The notes under the pieces: generated by a model
Seen by the model: only the letters and a program-made list of their open reading frames with translations
What the model was told of the DNA's origin: nothing
Databases searched by the model: none
DNA from: Cognatiyoonia koreensis
GTDB taxonomy: Bacteria; Pseudomonadota; Alphaproteobacteria; Rhodobacterales; Rhodobacteraceae
Assembly: GCF_900109295.1 (NCBI RefSeq)
Contig: NZ_FOIZ01000001.1
Span: forward strand, 1,240,001 to 1,304,000
Direction of reading: 5' to 3'
Length of the DNA stretch: 64,000 bases
In this document: piece by piece, positions 11,901 to 20,376 of the stretch
Layout of the letters: every line of letters starts with the position of its first letter
Position numbering within the stretch: the stretch's first letter is position 1
Made by a program: the position numbers and the translations under genes

Positions 11901-12614
11901 GGAAAGGGGCTCGCCCGCCCCACGAAGAGACGAGAAGTTCGTGCCCGTTCCGGAACCATATTTGAAAAGGCGCGCCTCACGGACCCAAAGATCCATGATG
12001 CCGCCATCGTTGACCAGATCATCAGACACTGACTGGATAAAGCATGCGTGCGGCTGTGGGTGCTCGTAAGAAGATGTCGATTTCGTCAGCTTCTTGGTTT
12101 CGAAATCAACGTAGTAGTGGCCTTGCGCCGGCCCATCGATGCCATATGCCCAATGCAGACCTGTGTTGAACCACTGTGGGCTGTTCGGAGCGGCCCGCTG
12201 CGTCGCCAGCATATAACGCATTTCGTCGAAATAGGTCCGCGCGTCTTCTTCTGTCGAGAAGTAGCCACCTTTCCAGCCCCAATACGTCCATGCCCCGGCC
12301 AGACGATCAAAAACCTGCTTGGCGCTGGTTTCGCCGCCAAAGGTCGCGCCCTTTGCAGGTTCACTACGCCACAGGAATTCAGGCACGCCTTTTTCCTTGA
12401 TCTGCTTTACTTCAGAAGGCACGCCTGCCTTGCGGAAATACTTCTGGGCGATGACATCTGATGCAACTTGCGACCAGGATGCGGGGATCTCGCAATCGTC
12501 GAGTTTGAAAACGATTGTTCCATCCGGGTTCCGGATTTCGGACGTCGCCGAACGAAATTCGAGTTCCGCGTAAGCGTCCTGTCCTGTGGTCGTAAAGTTG
12601 CGTGCGATTTGCAT
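8958..12614 (-). CDS. nrdJ: Adenosylcobalamin-dependent (class II) ribonucleotide reductase
   Basis: Reduces ribonucleotides to deoxyribonucleotides using an adenosylcobalamin-generated thiyl radical, oxygen-independent. About 1218 residues, the long proteobacterial NrdJ form. Visible are the substrate-site segment [21 protein letters not shown] in two pieces ([20 protein letters not shown]), [24 protein letters not shown] active-site loops, and a C-terminal [18 protein letters not shown] zinc-ribbon-like tail with the redox cysteines. I choose the ATG at 12614 (AGGGG spaced 8 bases upstream) over the GTG at 12632. Paired NrdR boxes lie upstream. A small gene is fused to its stop. Confidence 0.97.
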   Translation of the reverse strand: MQIARNFTTTGQDAYAELEFRSATSEIRNPDGTIVFKLDDCEIPASWSQVASDVIAQKYFRKAGVPSEVKQIKEKGVPEFLWRSEPAKGATFGGETSAKQVFDRLAGAWTYWGWKGGYFSTEEDARTYFDEMRYMLATQRAAPNSPQWFNTGLHWAYGIDGPAQGHYYVDFETKKLTKSTSSYEHPQPHACFIQSVSDDLVNDGGIMDLWVREARLFKYGSGTGTNFSSLRGAGEPLSGGGKSSGLMGFLKIGDRAAGAIKSGGTTRRAAKMVIVDADHPDIEEFINWKVLEEQKVASIVAGSKMHEQKLNAIFAAIKSWDGAEADAYDPKVNSNLQAVIKDAKKVMIPETYIKRVLDYAKQGHTSIEFPTYDTDWDSEAYSSVSGQNSNNSIRVTDAFLKAVENDGDWKLINRKNGEVAKIVKARDLWEQVGHAAWACADPGIQYHDTVNAWHTCPEDGEIRGSNPCSEYMFLDDTACNLASMNLLTFYKDGEFQVEDYMHATRLWTVTLEISVMMAQFPSKEIAQRSYDFRTLGLGYANIGGLLMNMGFGYDSDEGRAMGAALTAIMTGVSYATSAEIASELGAFPGYKKNKKHMLRVISNHRNAAHGNADGYDNLEVKPVPLDQANCPDQRLIAIATESWDEALRLGKKHGYRNAQVSVIAPTGTIGLVMDCDTTGIEPDFALVKFKKLAGGGYFKIINQSVPAALEKLGYGSAQIEEIIAYAVGHGSLGQAPAINHTSLIGHGFGQRELDKVEGALKSAFDIRFVFNQWTLGEEFCTKTLGIPAAKLNDPTFDLLKHLGFSKKEIEAANDHVCGTMTLEGAPFLKKEHYNVFDCANPCGKKGTRYLSVDSHITMMAAAQSFISGAISKTINMPNDATIEDCQKAYELSWSLGVKANALYRDGSKLSQPLAAALVEDDDEALEVLESGSMQEKAAVLAEKIVEKVIIKEVIKEQQRTRMPERRKGYTQKAVVGGHKVYLRTGEYEDGQLGEIFIDMHKEGAGFRAMMNNFAIAVSVGLQYGVPLEEFVDAFTFTKFEPAGMVQGNDSIKNATSILDYIFRELAVSYLDRTDLAHVKPEGASFDDIGRGEEEGVSNVSAPSEAAASRSLEVLKQISSTGYLRKRMPQDLVVLQGGMGATALSGNADVALQTMVPDITETSTVAVAAATTTTSLTARDKAKMQGYEGEACGECGNYTLVRNGTCMKCNTCGGTSGCS

Positions 12615-12790
12615 GTCTCTGCCCCTAGTCACTCTGCCGTCGTTGCGGCCATCTCATCAGCACGAACCCTTGCAGGACTCGCGGCTCCCCACTGACGCGG
12701 CAAGTAACAGGCAACAAGATTCGGTGCCGCGAAAGCGCGGATAGCATCACCCATCTTGTGGTGGTCGTATAAACCTGTCCCCTTGCTGGC

Positions 12791-12836
12791 TACTACATCT
12801 AGTGTGCAGTGTGTCAGCTCGCACAACCTGACGTAT
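12791..12836 (-). promoter_or_regulatory. Tandem NrdR boxes upstream of nrdJ
   Basis: On the minus strand ACACTAGATGTAGTA (12805-12791) matches the classical NrdR box ACACTATATATAGTG at 12 of 15 positions. A weaker copy ATACGTCAGGTTGTG lies at 12836-12822. Start-to-start distance is exactly 31 bp (16-bp spacer), the three-helical-turn spacing typical of NrdR box pairs. This predicts repression of nrdJ by the dATP/ATP-sensing NrdR and places the transcript start about 150-200 bp before the ATG. No nrdR gene is in the window. Confidence 0.72.
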
Positions 12837-13248
12837 CCAAGGCCATCGGGTCAACGGGTTTATTCACGATTTCTTAGGAAAAATCCGTTGACCATTTGGC
12901 ATTTGGGCGTTCCACCCGACCAACCGCGATTCCTCCCCATATTTCTCCACAGAGTTGTGCCTTCACGGCACCCCAAAGAAATTGAGAGAATAGGCAGACT
13001 TACGCCGATCGGATCAGCCGATGGATGAACATGCCCCACCGAGAATCGCCAGCCACAAGATTCGGTACGACATGTTGTGTTATGAAATCGGAGCCTGGTT
13101 GGATGTGTTTTTTTCATCACGAATCCGCCGTCGTGATCTGTTCATTTCGGCAATAAACCACACGGGATCGATTATTTTTGAGGCACGCCTACTATATATG
13201 GTGATCCCGCTGATACGCCGATTCACGACAAAGGGAATCGCAAGACAA
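12837..13248. other. Intergenic region between nrdJ and tRNA-Pro, no clear gene
   Basis: About 410 bp of lower GC than the surroundings. It holds a 7-bp inverted repeat ATCACGA/TCGTGAT with 8-bp spacer at 13116-13137. A stretch at 13189-13203, CTACTATATATGGTG, vaguely resembles an NrdR box but is unpaired. Open frames here lack SD sequences and one runs through the tRNA, so none is called. A TTGACC at 12850-12855 on the minus strand could be a -35 element for nrdJ, without a convincing -10. Confidence 0.4.
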
Positions 13249-13295
13249 GAAAAAAGCCCGCTGGTGATGCGCACATCAAACCAGCGGGCCTTTTT
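13249..13295 (-). terminator. Terminator after tRNA-Pro
   Basis: A perfect 9-bp stem GCCCGCTGG/CCAGCGGGC around a 16-base loop. On the minus strand it is followed by CTTTTTTC and on the plus strand by CTTTTTG, so it can work in both directions. It lies immediately 3' of the tRNA-Pro gene. Confidence 0.85.
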
Positions 13296-13297
13296 GT

Positions 13298-13374
13298 TGG
13301 TCGGGGCAGAGAGATTCGAACTCCCGACCCTCTGTTCCCAAAACAGATGCGCTACCAGACTGCGCTATGCCCCG
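13298..13374 (-). tRNA. tRNA-Pro (anticodon UGG), CCA encoded
   Basis: The minus-strand sequence starts CGGGGCATAGCGCAGTCTGG and ends in TCTCTGCCCCGACCA. The acceptor stem CGGGGCA/TGCCCCG pairs. The anticodon stem TCTGT/ACAGA encloses the loop TTTGGGA, giving anticodon TGG, and the T arm holds GTTCGAATC. Length is 77 nt with the genomically encoded CCA. A bidirectional terminator follows directly. Confidence 0.97.
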
Positions 13375-13433
13375 GACCGAGGCCCTATCTAGCTACATGA
13401 AACCGATTTGAAAAGCCCCAACTTGCGGCTTTT

Positions 13434-13895
13434 TTATTCACACGGGGCTTCCGCTGCGTCGCCAAAAACAGGGTGCTGCAGCACATCGCCCACCTCAATC
13501 CCAAGCCGGTCGGCAACGCCGCCATTGATTTCGAGCACGGCAAGAACGCCTTCGCCACCATCAATCGTCGTTTCATCGCCGGGCACTGCATTTTCATGCA
13601 GTGTGACGATGGTGCCGGTTTCGTCCGCGAACAGCATGTCCAACGGGATTAACGTGTTCTTCATCCAAAATGTCGCGCGCACGGGCCCGTCATATACAAA
13701 TAGCATTCCTTCGAGGATGCTCATTTCTTCAACAAACATCAGACCACGCGCACGGGTTTCGTTTGTGTCCGCTACATTGACTTTGAAACGCGCCTGTCCA
13801 AAATCCCCGATAACTGTAACGGCGGTATCACTACAACTGGCAAAGGCGCCCTGCCCCGAAACTGCCAAGAAAGCCGCAAAGGTGACGTGCTTCAT
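13434..13895 (-). CDS. DUF192 family secreted protein
   Basis: A 153-residue exported protein. It has a signal peptide (MKHVTFAAFLAVSGQGAFA, cleavage near residue 19), then the DUF192 core: ADTNETRARGLMFVEEM, the conserved MLFVYDGPVRATFWMKNTLI and LDMLFADETGTIV, ending in DRLGIEVGDVLQHP. The start is the Met overlapping the stop of the cold-shock gene by 4 bp (ATGA); the frame upstream is only a shadow of that gene. Function unknown. Coupling to a double CSD protein is, as I recall, a common rhodobacterial arrangement. Confidence 0.9.
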   Translation of the reverse strand: MKHVTFAAFLAVSGQGAFASCSDTAVTVIGDFGQARFKVNVADTNETRARGLMFVEEMSILEGMLFVYDGPVRATFWMKNTLIPLDMLFADETGTIVTLHENAVPGDETTIDGGEGVLAVLEINGGVADRLGIEVGDVLQHPVFGDAAEAPCE

Positions 13896-14410
13896 GAAAC
13901 GGCCGAATCCCAGCTGGAAATCTCGATCGCCATCAGTCCACGTTTGCCTTCCATCGTGCGCACGCCAACCGCCTCGCCCGTTGCAAGGTCGGAAAGTCCG
14001 GATCGGCGAAGGACTTCGATATGCACGAAAATGTCGACGGAACTGCCAAATGCGTTTGCAAATCCAAACCCCTTGCCCTTGTCGAACCACTTCACGCGCG
14101 CCGGTTGGAGGGGGCTATTGGCAATATCTTCTGCAGAAATTTCCTCCATATCGCCAAGCGGTGCGCCGTCCTGCACAACCGGAGGCGTTATCGAAAAAAT
14201 TTCGGTGGCCTGCAGCCCGCGGTCAGTTTTTTGCACTGCAACAGTGATTTGTGCACCGTCTGCAACAGAACCCTGACCATAATTCCGCAAAACATTGGCA
14301 TGCAACAGAATATCCGACCCACCCGCATCAGCGATAATGAAGCCAAAGCCCTTTGCAGGGTCGAACCATTTAATCTGGCCGGTCATCTGGGTATTCGTGT
14401 GCGCGTTCAT
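13892..14410 (-). CDS. Double cold-shock-domain nucleic-acid-binding protein
   Basis: A 172-residue protein with two CSDs. Domain 1 spans about residues 9-75 (GQIKWFDPAKGFGFI, RNP1-like, then DILLHANVLR, RNP2-like). Domain 2 spans about 103-168 (ARVKWFDKGKGFGFANAFG, then VDIFVHIEVLRRSGL). An acidic, proline-containing linker separates them. Two-domain CSPs are typical of alphaproteobacteria and bind single-stranded RNA/DNA as chaperones or regulators. Domain 2 has IFVHIEVL where most have VFVHISAL. It is co-translated with the downstream DUF192 gene. Confidence 0.95.
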   Translation of the reverse strand: MNAHTNTQMTGQIKWFDPAKGFGFIIADAGGSDILLHANVLRNYGQGSVADGAQITVAVQKTDRGLQATEIFSITPPVVQDGAPLGDMEEISAEDIANSPLQPARVKWFDKGKGFGFANAFGSSVDIFVHIEVLRRSGLSDLATGEAVGVRTMEGKRGLMAIEISSWDSAVS

Positions 14411-14523
14411 GCCTAAAATCTCGATCTCGGGCTGGAAAACCAGTGTTTCGTCAGGTGTGTGTCGAACAGACAGAACAGAATATGCATAAGGTTTAACGCT
14501 ATCTCTGCTGTCCGACTAGTATT

Positions 14524-15129
14524 TTACGGCGAAAGTCGGACAATCGACCATTCCGCATCAGGGGCCAGGCGGGTCCAACGGAACCGATCGTGCAACCGGA
14601 AGTTGCCATCGGCCCAGAATTCGATTTCGCTCGGGATGATCCGGAAACCACCCCAGTATGGCGGGCGATCAGGGTTCGTGCCATGTTGTGCGGTCACTTT
14701 TGCCACTTCAGCCATCAGTGCTGCGCGCGACTTCAACGGTGTCGATTGGCGCGATGCCCACGCCCCGAGTCTGCTCTTGAGCGAGCGTGACCTGTAATAG
14801 GCATCCGCCTGTGGGCCATCTTCCTTTTCAACGGTGCCGCGCACGCGGATCTGGCGATGCAACGATTTCCAGTGCATGACAAACGCCGCTTTGCCGCTGG
14901 TGGCCAGTTCCTGACCCTTCGTACCTTCGTAGTTGGTGTAGAAAACGAATGCGTTCGCTTCGATTTCTTTCAAAAGGACCATCCGCACATTTGGCAAACC
15001 ATCAGCATCTACGGTTGCGAGTGCGATTGCGTTCGGATCGTTGATCTCGCTCGCTTCAGCCTCTTGCAGCCATGATTGTGCCAATGCAAAGGGGTCATCC
15101 CCCGCAAATATGTCTGTCCGGTCCGTCAT
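14524..15129 (-). CDS. pdxH: Pyridoxamine/pyridoxine 5'-phosphate oxidase
   Basis: FMN-dependent last step of pyridoxal 5'-phosphate synthesis and salvage. About 201 residues, cytosolic. Family landmarks are [22 protein letters not shown], given as [19 protein letters not shown], then [34 protein letters not shown], the conserved [11 protein letters not shown] loop, and the C-terminal [24 protein letters not shown]. The ATG at 15129 has AAGGTGGG just before it; the GTG one codon earlier is less likely. It is divergent from fabI across about 170 bp. Confidence 0.97.
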   Translation of the reverse strand: MTDRTDIFAGDDPFALAQSWLQEAEASEINDPNAIALATVDADGLPNVRMVLLKEIEANAFVFYTNYEGTKGQELATSGKAAFVMHWKSLHRQIRVRGTVEKEDGPQADAYYRSRSLKSRLGAWASRQSTPLKSRAALMAEVAKVTAQHGTNPDRPPYWGGFRIIPSEIEFWADGNFRLHDRFRWTRLAPDAEWSIVRLSP

Positions 15130-15302
15130 CACCCACCTTTTTTCCCGCGCGTGCTTTTCGTTTACGGTGCGGAAGACAAGCCCCTAATGCAAGTTTATCG
15201 TTAACGCCAAGCCTGACCTCACGTCGCAACCTGCCTTGATGGGGCCTTTCCAATGCCCTACACCGACGAAAGTACGTGAATTCGGGGTAAGGGACAGGAC
15301 TT

Positions 15303-16109
15303 ATGACATCAAAACTGATGGCCGGTCAGCGCGGTTTGATCATGGGACTTGCTAATGACAAGTCCATCGCTTGGGGGATCGCAAAGGCCTGCGCCGATGC
15401 CGGCGCGGAACTGGCCTTTTCCTATCAAGGTGAGGCTTTGAAAAAGCGGGTCGATCCGTTGGCCGCATCCGTGGGCTCTGATATTGTCTTGCCATGTGAC
15501 GTCGGCGACGAGGCATCGATCGACGCGCTGTTCGCTGCCCTTGAAGAAAAATGGGGCAAACTTGACTTCATCGTTCACGCCATTGGTTTTTCTGATAAAA
15601 ACGAGTTGCGCGGTCGGTATGTTGACACGACACGCGGCAATTTTCTGACGTCGATGGATATCTCTGTTTATTCATTCACGGCCGTTGTCCAGCGTGCTGA
15701 GAAAATGATGACCGATGGCGGGTCATGCCTCACGCTCACCTATTACGGTGCGGAAAAAGTCATGCCACACTACAATGTCATGGGGGTCGCGAAGGCTGCG
15801 CTGGAAGCGTCTGTACGCTACCTTGCCGAAGACCTTGGAAAAAAGGCGATCCGCGTGAATGCGATCAGCGCCGGAACAATCAAGACACTGGCAGCATCGG
15901 GCATCGGCGATTTTCGGCTCATCATGAAATGGAACGAATATAACTCGCCATTGCGCCGCACGGTGACGCAGGAAGAAGTGGGCAAGTCCGCACTTTATCT
16001 GCTGTCTGATTTGGGCTCTGCTGTGACGGGCGAAGTGTTGCACGTCGATGCCGGCTATCATGTGGTCGGGATGAAGGCGGTCGACGCACCAGATATCTCC
16101 AAGGAATGA
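15303..16109 (+). CDS. fabI: Enoyl-[acyl-carrier-protein] reductase (NADH), FabI type
   Basis: Last reduction of the type II fatty acid elongation cycle. At 268 residues it is normal length. It has the SDR-derived nucleotide-binding start GQRGLIMGLANDKSIAWGIA, HAIGFSDKNELRGRY, and the catalytic Y-x6-K region in TYYGAEKVMPHYNVMGVAKA. NAISAGTIKTLAASGI follows, the substrate loop that forms the triclosan site in FabI. It overlaps the LysE gene by 4 bp (ATGA). The upstream 170 bp shared with pdxH should hold both promoters. Confidence 0.98.
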   Translation: MTSKLMAGQRGLIMGLANDKSIAWGIAKACADAGAELAFSYQGEALKKRVDPLAASVGSDIVLPCDVGDEASIDALFAALEEKWGKLDFIVHAIGFSDKNELRGRYVDTTRGNFLTSMDISVYSFTAVVQRAEKMMTDGGSCLTLTYYGAEKVMPHYNVMGVAKAALEASVRYLAEDLGKKAIRVNAISAGTIKTLAASGIGDFRLIMKWNEYNSPLRRTVTQEEVGKSALYLLSDLGSAVTGEVLHVDAGYHVVGMKAVDAPDISKE

Positions 16110-16720
16110 CGACAGCGCTGTTTCTGTCTATTGTCGCAATCCATCTTGCGGCTGCGATCAGTCCGGGCCCGTCATTCGTGGTCAGTTTGCGGGTCGCTGC
16201 CGCTGAGGGGTTTGGCGTCGCGTCCGCACTCGCATTGGGCTTTGGGCTGGGTGCTGTACTTTGGGCAATCGCTGCGATGGGCGGACTTGCGCTGGTGTTT
16301 GAATTTCTACCGCAACTATTCACAGCGTTAAAAATTGTGGGCGGGCTTTTCCTGCTTTATATCGCGTTGATGATGTGGCGACATGCGAAAGAGCCTATTT
16401 CTCAGCCAGACACCACTTCGGCCCCGCGATCCGCCTGGCGGGCAATCCGGTTTGGATTTCTGACCTTCGCCACCAATCCCAAGCCTGCGATCTTTTTCGG
16501 GGCAGTGTTCATGGGACTTGTTCCACCCGATACGAGCCTTGGTTGGAAAGCCGGGATCATTCTTGCCGTTTTTCTTAACGAAACGCTCTGGTATCTGTTC
16601 GTGGCCCGCGTATTTTCGCTTGCGCGGGCTCGCGCGGCCTATACACGTTTCAAAGCGTGGGTCGACCGGACGTTCGGAACGCTAATTGCCCTGTTCGGGC
16701 TCAAGATCGCACTGACCTGA
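16106..16720 (+). CDS. LysE/RhtB family amino-acid exporter
   Basis: A 204-residue inner-membrane protein with about six hydrophobic segments. The N-terminal motif [20 protein letters not shown] corresponds to the LysE/RhtB PGP signature. [20 protein letters not shown] and [14 protein letters not shown] follow, and later the [18 protein letters not shown] segment with the conserved NPK. Substrate unknown (amino acids or derivatives). Start overlaps the fabI stop by 4 bp and gpt follows 10 bp later, so fabI, this exporter and gpt are probably one transcript. Confidence 0.92.
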   Translation: MTTALFLSIVAIHLAAAISPGPSFVVSLRVAAAEGFGVASALALGFGLGAVLWAIAAMGGLALVFEFLPQLFTALKIVGGLFLLYIALMMWRHAKEPISQPDTTSAPRSAWRAIRFGFLTFATNPKPAIFFGAVFMGLVPPDTSLGWKAGIILAVFLNETLWYLFVARVFSLARARAAYTRFKAWVDRTFGTLIALFGLKIALT

Positions 16721-16730
16721 AAGGATTGGC

Positions 16731-17234
16731 ATGACAGACCGACTGCCACATGAAAAAGGGTTTCACATCAGCTGGGACCAGATCCATCGCGACAGCCGCG
16801 CGCTGGCCTGGCGGCTTGACGGACATGGTCCGGATAGCGGTGCATGGAAGGCCGTGGTTGCGATCACACGCGGGGGCATGGCACCGGCCATGATCGTCGC
16901 GCGCGAACTGGACATCCGCACTGTCGATACCATCAGCATCAAGTCATACGATCATCAGGACCAGTCGGACGCACAGGTTCTGAAGCGCCCGGATGATGAA
17001 TTGATGGGCGATGGCACGGGTATATTGATCGTCGATGATCTGGTTGATAGCGGCAAAACACTCGAGGTCGTTCGCAGCATCTATCCCAAGGCCCACTTTG
17101 CGACCGTATATGCAAAGCCGAAGGGCGAGCCGCAGGTTGATACCTTTATCACCGGTGTTAGTCAGGACACGTGGATTTTCTTTCCGTGGGATATGGCTCT
17201 TCAGTACGTCGAGCCTTACCGCGGCAAAGACTAG
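16731..17234 (+). CDS. gpt: Xanthine phosphoribosyltransferase
   Basis: Salvages xanthine/guanine to nucleotides with PRPP. A 167-residue type I phosphoribosyltransferase. It has [20 protein letters not shown] near residue 42, the PRPP loop [14 protein letters not shown] near residues 101-114, and the base-binding end [18 protein letters not shown] typical of Gpt. The ATG follows AAGGA with normal spacing. It lies 10 bp after the LysE exporter. Confidence 0.95.
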   Translation: MTDRLPHEKGFHISWDQIHRDSRALAWRLDGHGPDSGAWKAVVAITRGGMAPAMIVARELDIRTVDTISIKSYDHQDQSDAQVLKRPDDELMGDGTGILIVDDLVDSGKTLEVVRSIYPKAHFATVYAKPKGEPQVDTFITGVSQDTWIFFPWDMALQYVEPYRGKD

Positions 17235-17269
17235 GCCAAGAATAGTTTAACAAGTCAGGCCCTTATCGT

Positions 17270-18445
17270 ATGTCCTTAACCCGTACGGCATCGACATTCG
17301 CACCTCCGGTCATGGAGGCACGTCGCTGGTTGGACGGGGTCTCCCATCCCGCCGACCGCCCCCTGCTGAATGTCAGCCAAGCAGCACCCGTTGAACCGCC
17401 GCCACCACAGATGCTGGCCGCGATGGCCGAAATTGTGCTGAACGACCCAGAAGCCCATCTTTACGGCCCTGTTCTTGGATTGCCCGATCTGCGCGCTGAA
17501 GTCGCGAGCCGATGGTCGGCAGCCTACCACGGCAAGCTCGATCAGGCTCAGGTTGCGATAACGTCTGGGTGCAATCAGGCATTTGCCGCGGCCATTGCCA
17601 CGCTTTGCGCTGAAGGTGACGAGGTCATCATACCTGCCCCTTACTACTTCAATCACGTCATGTGGCTGGATATGTCTGGCGTTAAAACCGTGCCGCTGGC
17701 TCCTGGCTCTGGCCTGATTCCGGATGCGGAAGACGCAGCACGGCTGGTAACACCCCGCACGCGCGCGATTGCCCTGGTCAGTCCAAACAATCCGGGCGGC
17801 GTCGAGTATCCCGCTGATACCTTGGCGGCGTTCCGCGATCTGGCACGTGTCCACGGTCTGGCTCTGATCGTAGATGAAACCTACCGCGATTTCGACAGCC
17901 GTACTGGCGCGCCGCATGATCTGTTCTCTGACCCTGAATGGGACGATACGCTGATCCAGCTATATTCTTTTTCAAAGGCCTACCGCCTGACCGGGCACCG
18001 CGTTGGCGCGATCATAGCAAGCGTCGAAAGGCTCGCGGAGGTAGAAAAGTTTCTGGATACGGTGACGATCTGCCCCAACCAGATCGGGCAGCGCGCTGCG
18101 CTATGGGGGATGCGCAATCTTGATGACTGGTTGGCAGGAGAACGGCAAGAAATCCTGAACCGCCGCAAAGCAATTGTGGACGGCTTTCCGAAACTCGCCG
18201 CCAAAGGCTGGGAGTTGCTTGGATGCGGAGCCTATTTCGCCTACGTCAAACACCCTTTCGACATCCCGTCAGACCAGCTTGCGCGAAATCTGGTGAAGGA
18301 AATCAGCGTGCTTTGCCTTCCGGGCACGATGTTCATGCCAGACGAGATAGAGGGCGGCAAATCGCAATTGCGGATTGCTTTTGCGAATATCGACAGTGAC
18401 GGGATCACCGATTTGTTTAATCGGCTGGCCAGTTTGACCCCCTGA
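17270..18445 (+). CDS. PLP-dependent aminotransferase, class I/II
   Basis: A 391-residue fold-type I aminotransferase. It shows LYGPVLGLPDLRAEVASRW, TSGCNQAFAAAIATLC, the ALVSPNNPGGVEYP segment (N and P of the substrate/PLP site), LIVDETYRDFDSR, and the Schiff-base lysine in YSFSKAYRLTGHRVGAI. The C-terminal arginine region is LPGTMFMPDEIEGGKSQLRIAFA. Substrate specificity cannot be assigned; the sequence most resembles aspartate/aromatic-type enzymes of this superfamily. It is 35 bp after gpt and 80 bp before the foldase gene. Confidence 0.9.
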   Translation: MSLTRTASTFAPPVMEARRWLDGVSHPADRPLLNVSQAAPVEPPPPQMLAAMAEIVLNDPEAHLYGPVLGLPDLRAEVASRWSAAYHGKLDQAQVAITSGCNQAFAAAIATLCAEGDEVIIPAPYYFNHVMWLDMSGVKTVPLAPGSGLIPDAEDAARLVTPRTRAIALVSPNNPGGVEYPADTLAAFRDLARVHGLALIVDETYRDFDSRTGAPHDLFSDPEWDDTLIQLYSFSKAYRLTGHRVGAIIASVERLAEVEKFLDTVTICPNQIGQRAALWGMRNLDDWLAGERQEILNRRKAIVDGFPKLAAKGWELLGCGAYFAYVKHPFDIPSDQLARNLVKEISVLCLPGTMFMPDEIEGGKSQLRIAFANIDSDGITDLFNRLASLTP

Positions 18446-18525
18446 CCCTTGCGTCCCGAACGCCAGATGCATATCCATGCGCAACGCCTGCAAATGTGGG
18501 CCGTGCAGGGATAGGACAGGACGAC

Positions 18526-20370
18526 ATGGCTGAAAAGAAACAGGGCAACCGCTACTTTGTCTGGATCATCATGGCGCTGCTTTTTGTCGGCCTTCTGGGC
18601 TTTGGCACGGGCGGGCTGTCAGGCAATCTTCGCTCAATCGGAACAGTCGGTGAGAAAGAAATTTCAATCGCGCAGTATCAAAGCGCACTCAATCAACAAA
18701 TCCGCGCGTTCGAGGCCCAGATTCAGCAACCCATCCCCTTTCAGCAGGCCCAGCAGTTCGGGATCGACCAACAAGTGCGGTCGCAGATTGTGACCGAGCG
18801 CACGCTGGACAACGAAACCAGCCAGCTTGGCATATCGGTTGGCGATGACCGTGTTCGCGAAGAGGTTTTGCGCATTCCCGCCTTCCGCGGTCTTGACGGT
18901 TCATTTGACCGCGAAGCATACCGATCAGCGCTCCAGCGCAGCGGACAGACTGAAGCGATGTTCGAGACAGCCATTCGTGAGGAAGTTGCCCGCACGTTGT
19001 TGCAAGGCGCGGTTGTCGGCGGTGTCCCGGCACCCGATGCCTATGCCGACGCTTTGGTTAAATTTGTTTCCGAACAGCGCACAGTAACGTGGGCCGCTGT
19101 TGATTCCGACGATCTGTCGGTGCCATTGCCCGGCCCCACAGCGGATGACCTTCAGACCTATTATTCCGAAAATCCCGAAGCGTTCACCGCGCCCGAAAGG
19201 CGTGAAATCACCTTTGCCTGGATGACGCCGGACATGATCCAGGACGGCATCGTCGTCTCCGAAGATGAACTGCGTCAGGCCTATGACGCCCGCGCCGACC
19301 AATATATCCGCCCCGAGCGACGCCTTGTCGAGCGACTAGTCTTTTCTGATGCCGAAACGGCCAATGCAGCGATGACACGTATCCAAGCGGGCGAAGCGAC
19401 CTTTGAAGACCTAGTCAGCGAGATGGGGTTCAGTCTGTCGGATACCGATCTTGGCGATGTCAGCCAAGACGACCTTGGTGCCGCAGGTGAAGCCATTTTT
19501 GCAGCCCAGCCGACGGATGTCGTTGGACCACTGGATTCCGAATTCGGCCCCGCGATCTTTCGCATGAACGCCGTTCTGGCCGCGCAGGAAACCAGTTTCG
19601 AAGATGCAGCACCCGATCTGCAGGAAGAACTTTCGGCCGACCGCGCGCGCCGCCAGATTGAAACCGTCGCCGAAAACATTAACGACCTTCTTGCGGGCGG
19701 TGCCACATTGGAAAATCTCGCTGAAACTACCGACATGGAATTGGGTACGATCAGTTTCGATGAGAACAGCAGCGAAGGTATCGCTGCCTACGACTCTTTC
19801 AGAGCCGTAGCCGCCACCGTCACTGAAGGCGCATTCCCGGAGCTGGAACAGCTTGAGGACGGTGGCATCTTTGCCCTGCGCCTTGGCAGCGTGACGCCAC
19901 CGACAGTGCGCCCGTTTGACGACGTAGAAGACGCTGTGGCGCGTGCGTGGAACCAACAAACCGAACGTGACGCAGTGTTGGCCCGCGCAGAAGAACTCGC
20001 TGCCTCGATTACAGCCGACAGCAACATGAACGACGCAGGCTTGCTTGCCATCGCGGAACCGCCTTTGACACGACGCAGCTTTGTCGAAGGCACGCCGCCA
20101 AGTTTCATGACCGAAGTTTTCGAAATGGACACTGGAGAGGTCAAAGTTATCCCATCGGTCAACAACGTGCTGATTGTCCGACTTGAATCGATATCCCAAC
20201 CATCACCTGATGATCCGCAGACCGCTGCAGAGCGCGAAGCCCTAGGTCAATCGGGGGCAGCGGGTATCGCACAGGACATTTTCGCAGCCTTCGCCGACGC
20301 CTTGCAGGCCCGCACAGAGGTCAACATCGATCAGGCCGCAGTCAACGCGGTTCACGCATCATTCCAGTAG
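18526..20370 (+). CDS. ppiD: PpiD/SurA-like peptidyl-prolyl isomerase (periplasmic foldase)
   Basis: A membrane-anchored periplasmic chaperone of about 614 residues. A short cytoplasmic N-terminus (MAEKKQGNRYF) is followed by one membrane helix (VWIIMALLFVGLLGFGTG). Then comes a SurA_N-type domain (EISIAQYQSALNQQIRAFE) and a parvulin-like domain around residues 240-360 (RRLVERLVFSDAETANAAM, MGFSLSDTDLGDVSQDDLG). I choose the ATG at 18526 with AGGACAGGA upstream; the GTG at 18496 would extend into a non-conserved leader. It ends 6 bp before trpE. Confidence 0.88.
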   Translation: MAEKKQGNRYFVWIIMALLFVGLLGFGTGGLSGNLRSIGTVGEKEISIAQYQSALNQQIRAFEAQIQQPIPFQQAQQFGIDQQVRSQIVTERTLDNETSQLGISVGDDRVREEVLRIPAFRGLDGSFDREAYRSALQRSGQTEAMFETAIREEVARTLLQGAVVGGVPAPDAYADALVKFVSEQRTVTWAAVDSDDLSVPLPGPTADDLQTYYSENPEAFTAPERREITFAWMTPDMIQDGIVVSEDELRQAYDARADQYIRPERRLVERLVFSDAETANAAMTRIQAGEATFEDLVSEMGFSLSDTDLGDVSQDDLGAAGEAIFAAQPTDVVGPLDSEFGPAIFRMNAVLAAQETSFEDAAPDLQEELSADRARRQIETVAENINDLLAGGATLENLAETTDMELGTISFDENSSEGIAAYDSFRAVAATVTEGAFPELEQLEDGGIFALRLGSVTPPTVRPFDDVEDAVARAWNQQTERDAVLARAEELAASITADSNMNDAGLLAIAEPPLTRRSFVEGTPPSFMTEVFEMDTGEVKVIPSVNNVLIVRLESISQPSPDDPQTAAEREALGQSGAAGIAQDIFAAFADALQARTEVNIDQAAVNAVHASFQ

Positions 20371-20376
20371 GCACGC

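Noticed and set aside
12629..12826. 65-codon minus frame between the NrdR boxes and nrdJ
   Set aside because: It needs a TTG start inside an NrdR box or a later ATG without SD; no recognisable sequence. More likely untranslated leader.
12633..12840. Cobalamin riboswitch upstream of the B12-dependent reductase
   Set aside because: I looked for the B12-box core (GCCACTG type) and neighbouring conserved elements on the nrdJ strand and did not find them. The NrdR boxes explain regulation better.
13189..13203. Third NrdR-like box (CTACTATATATGGTG)
   Set aside because: 12 of 15 positions match, but it is unpaired and about 575 bp from nrdJ, with no gene start suitably placed. AT-rich chance match is likely.
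13021..13392. 123-codon plus-strand frame crossing the tRNA-Pro gene
   Set aside because: It runs antisense through the entire tRNA and terminator, has no SD or domain, so it is a chance frame.
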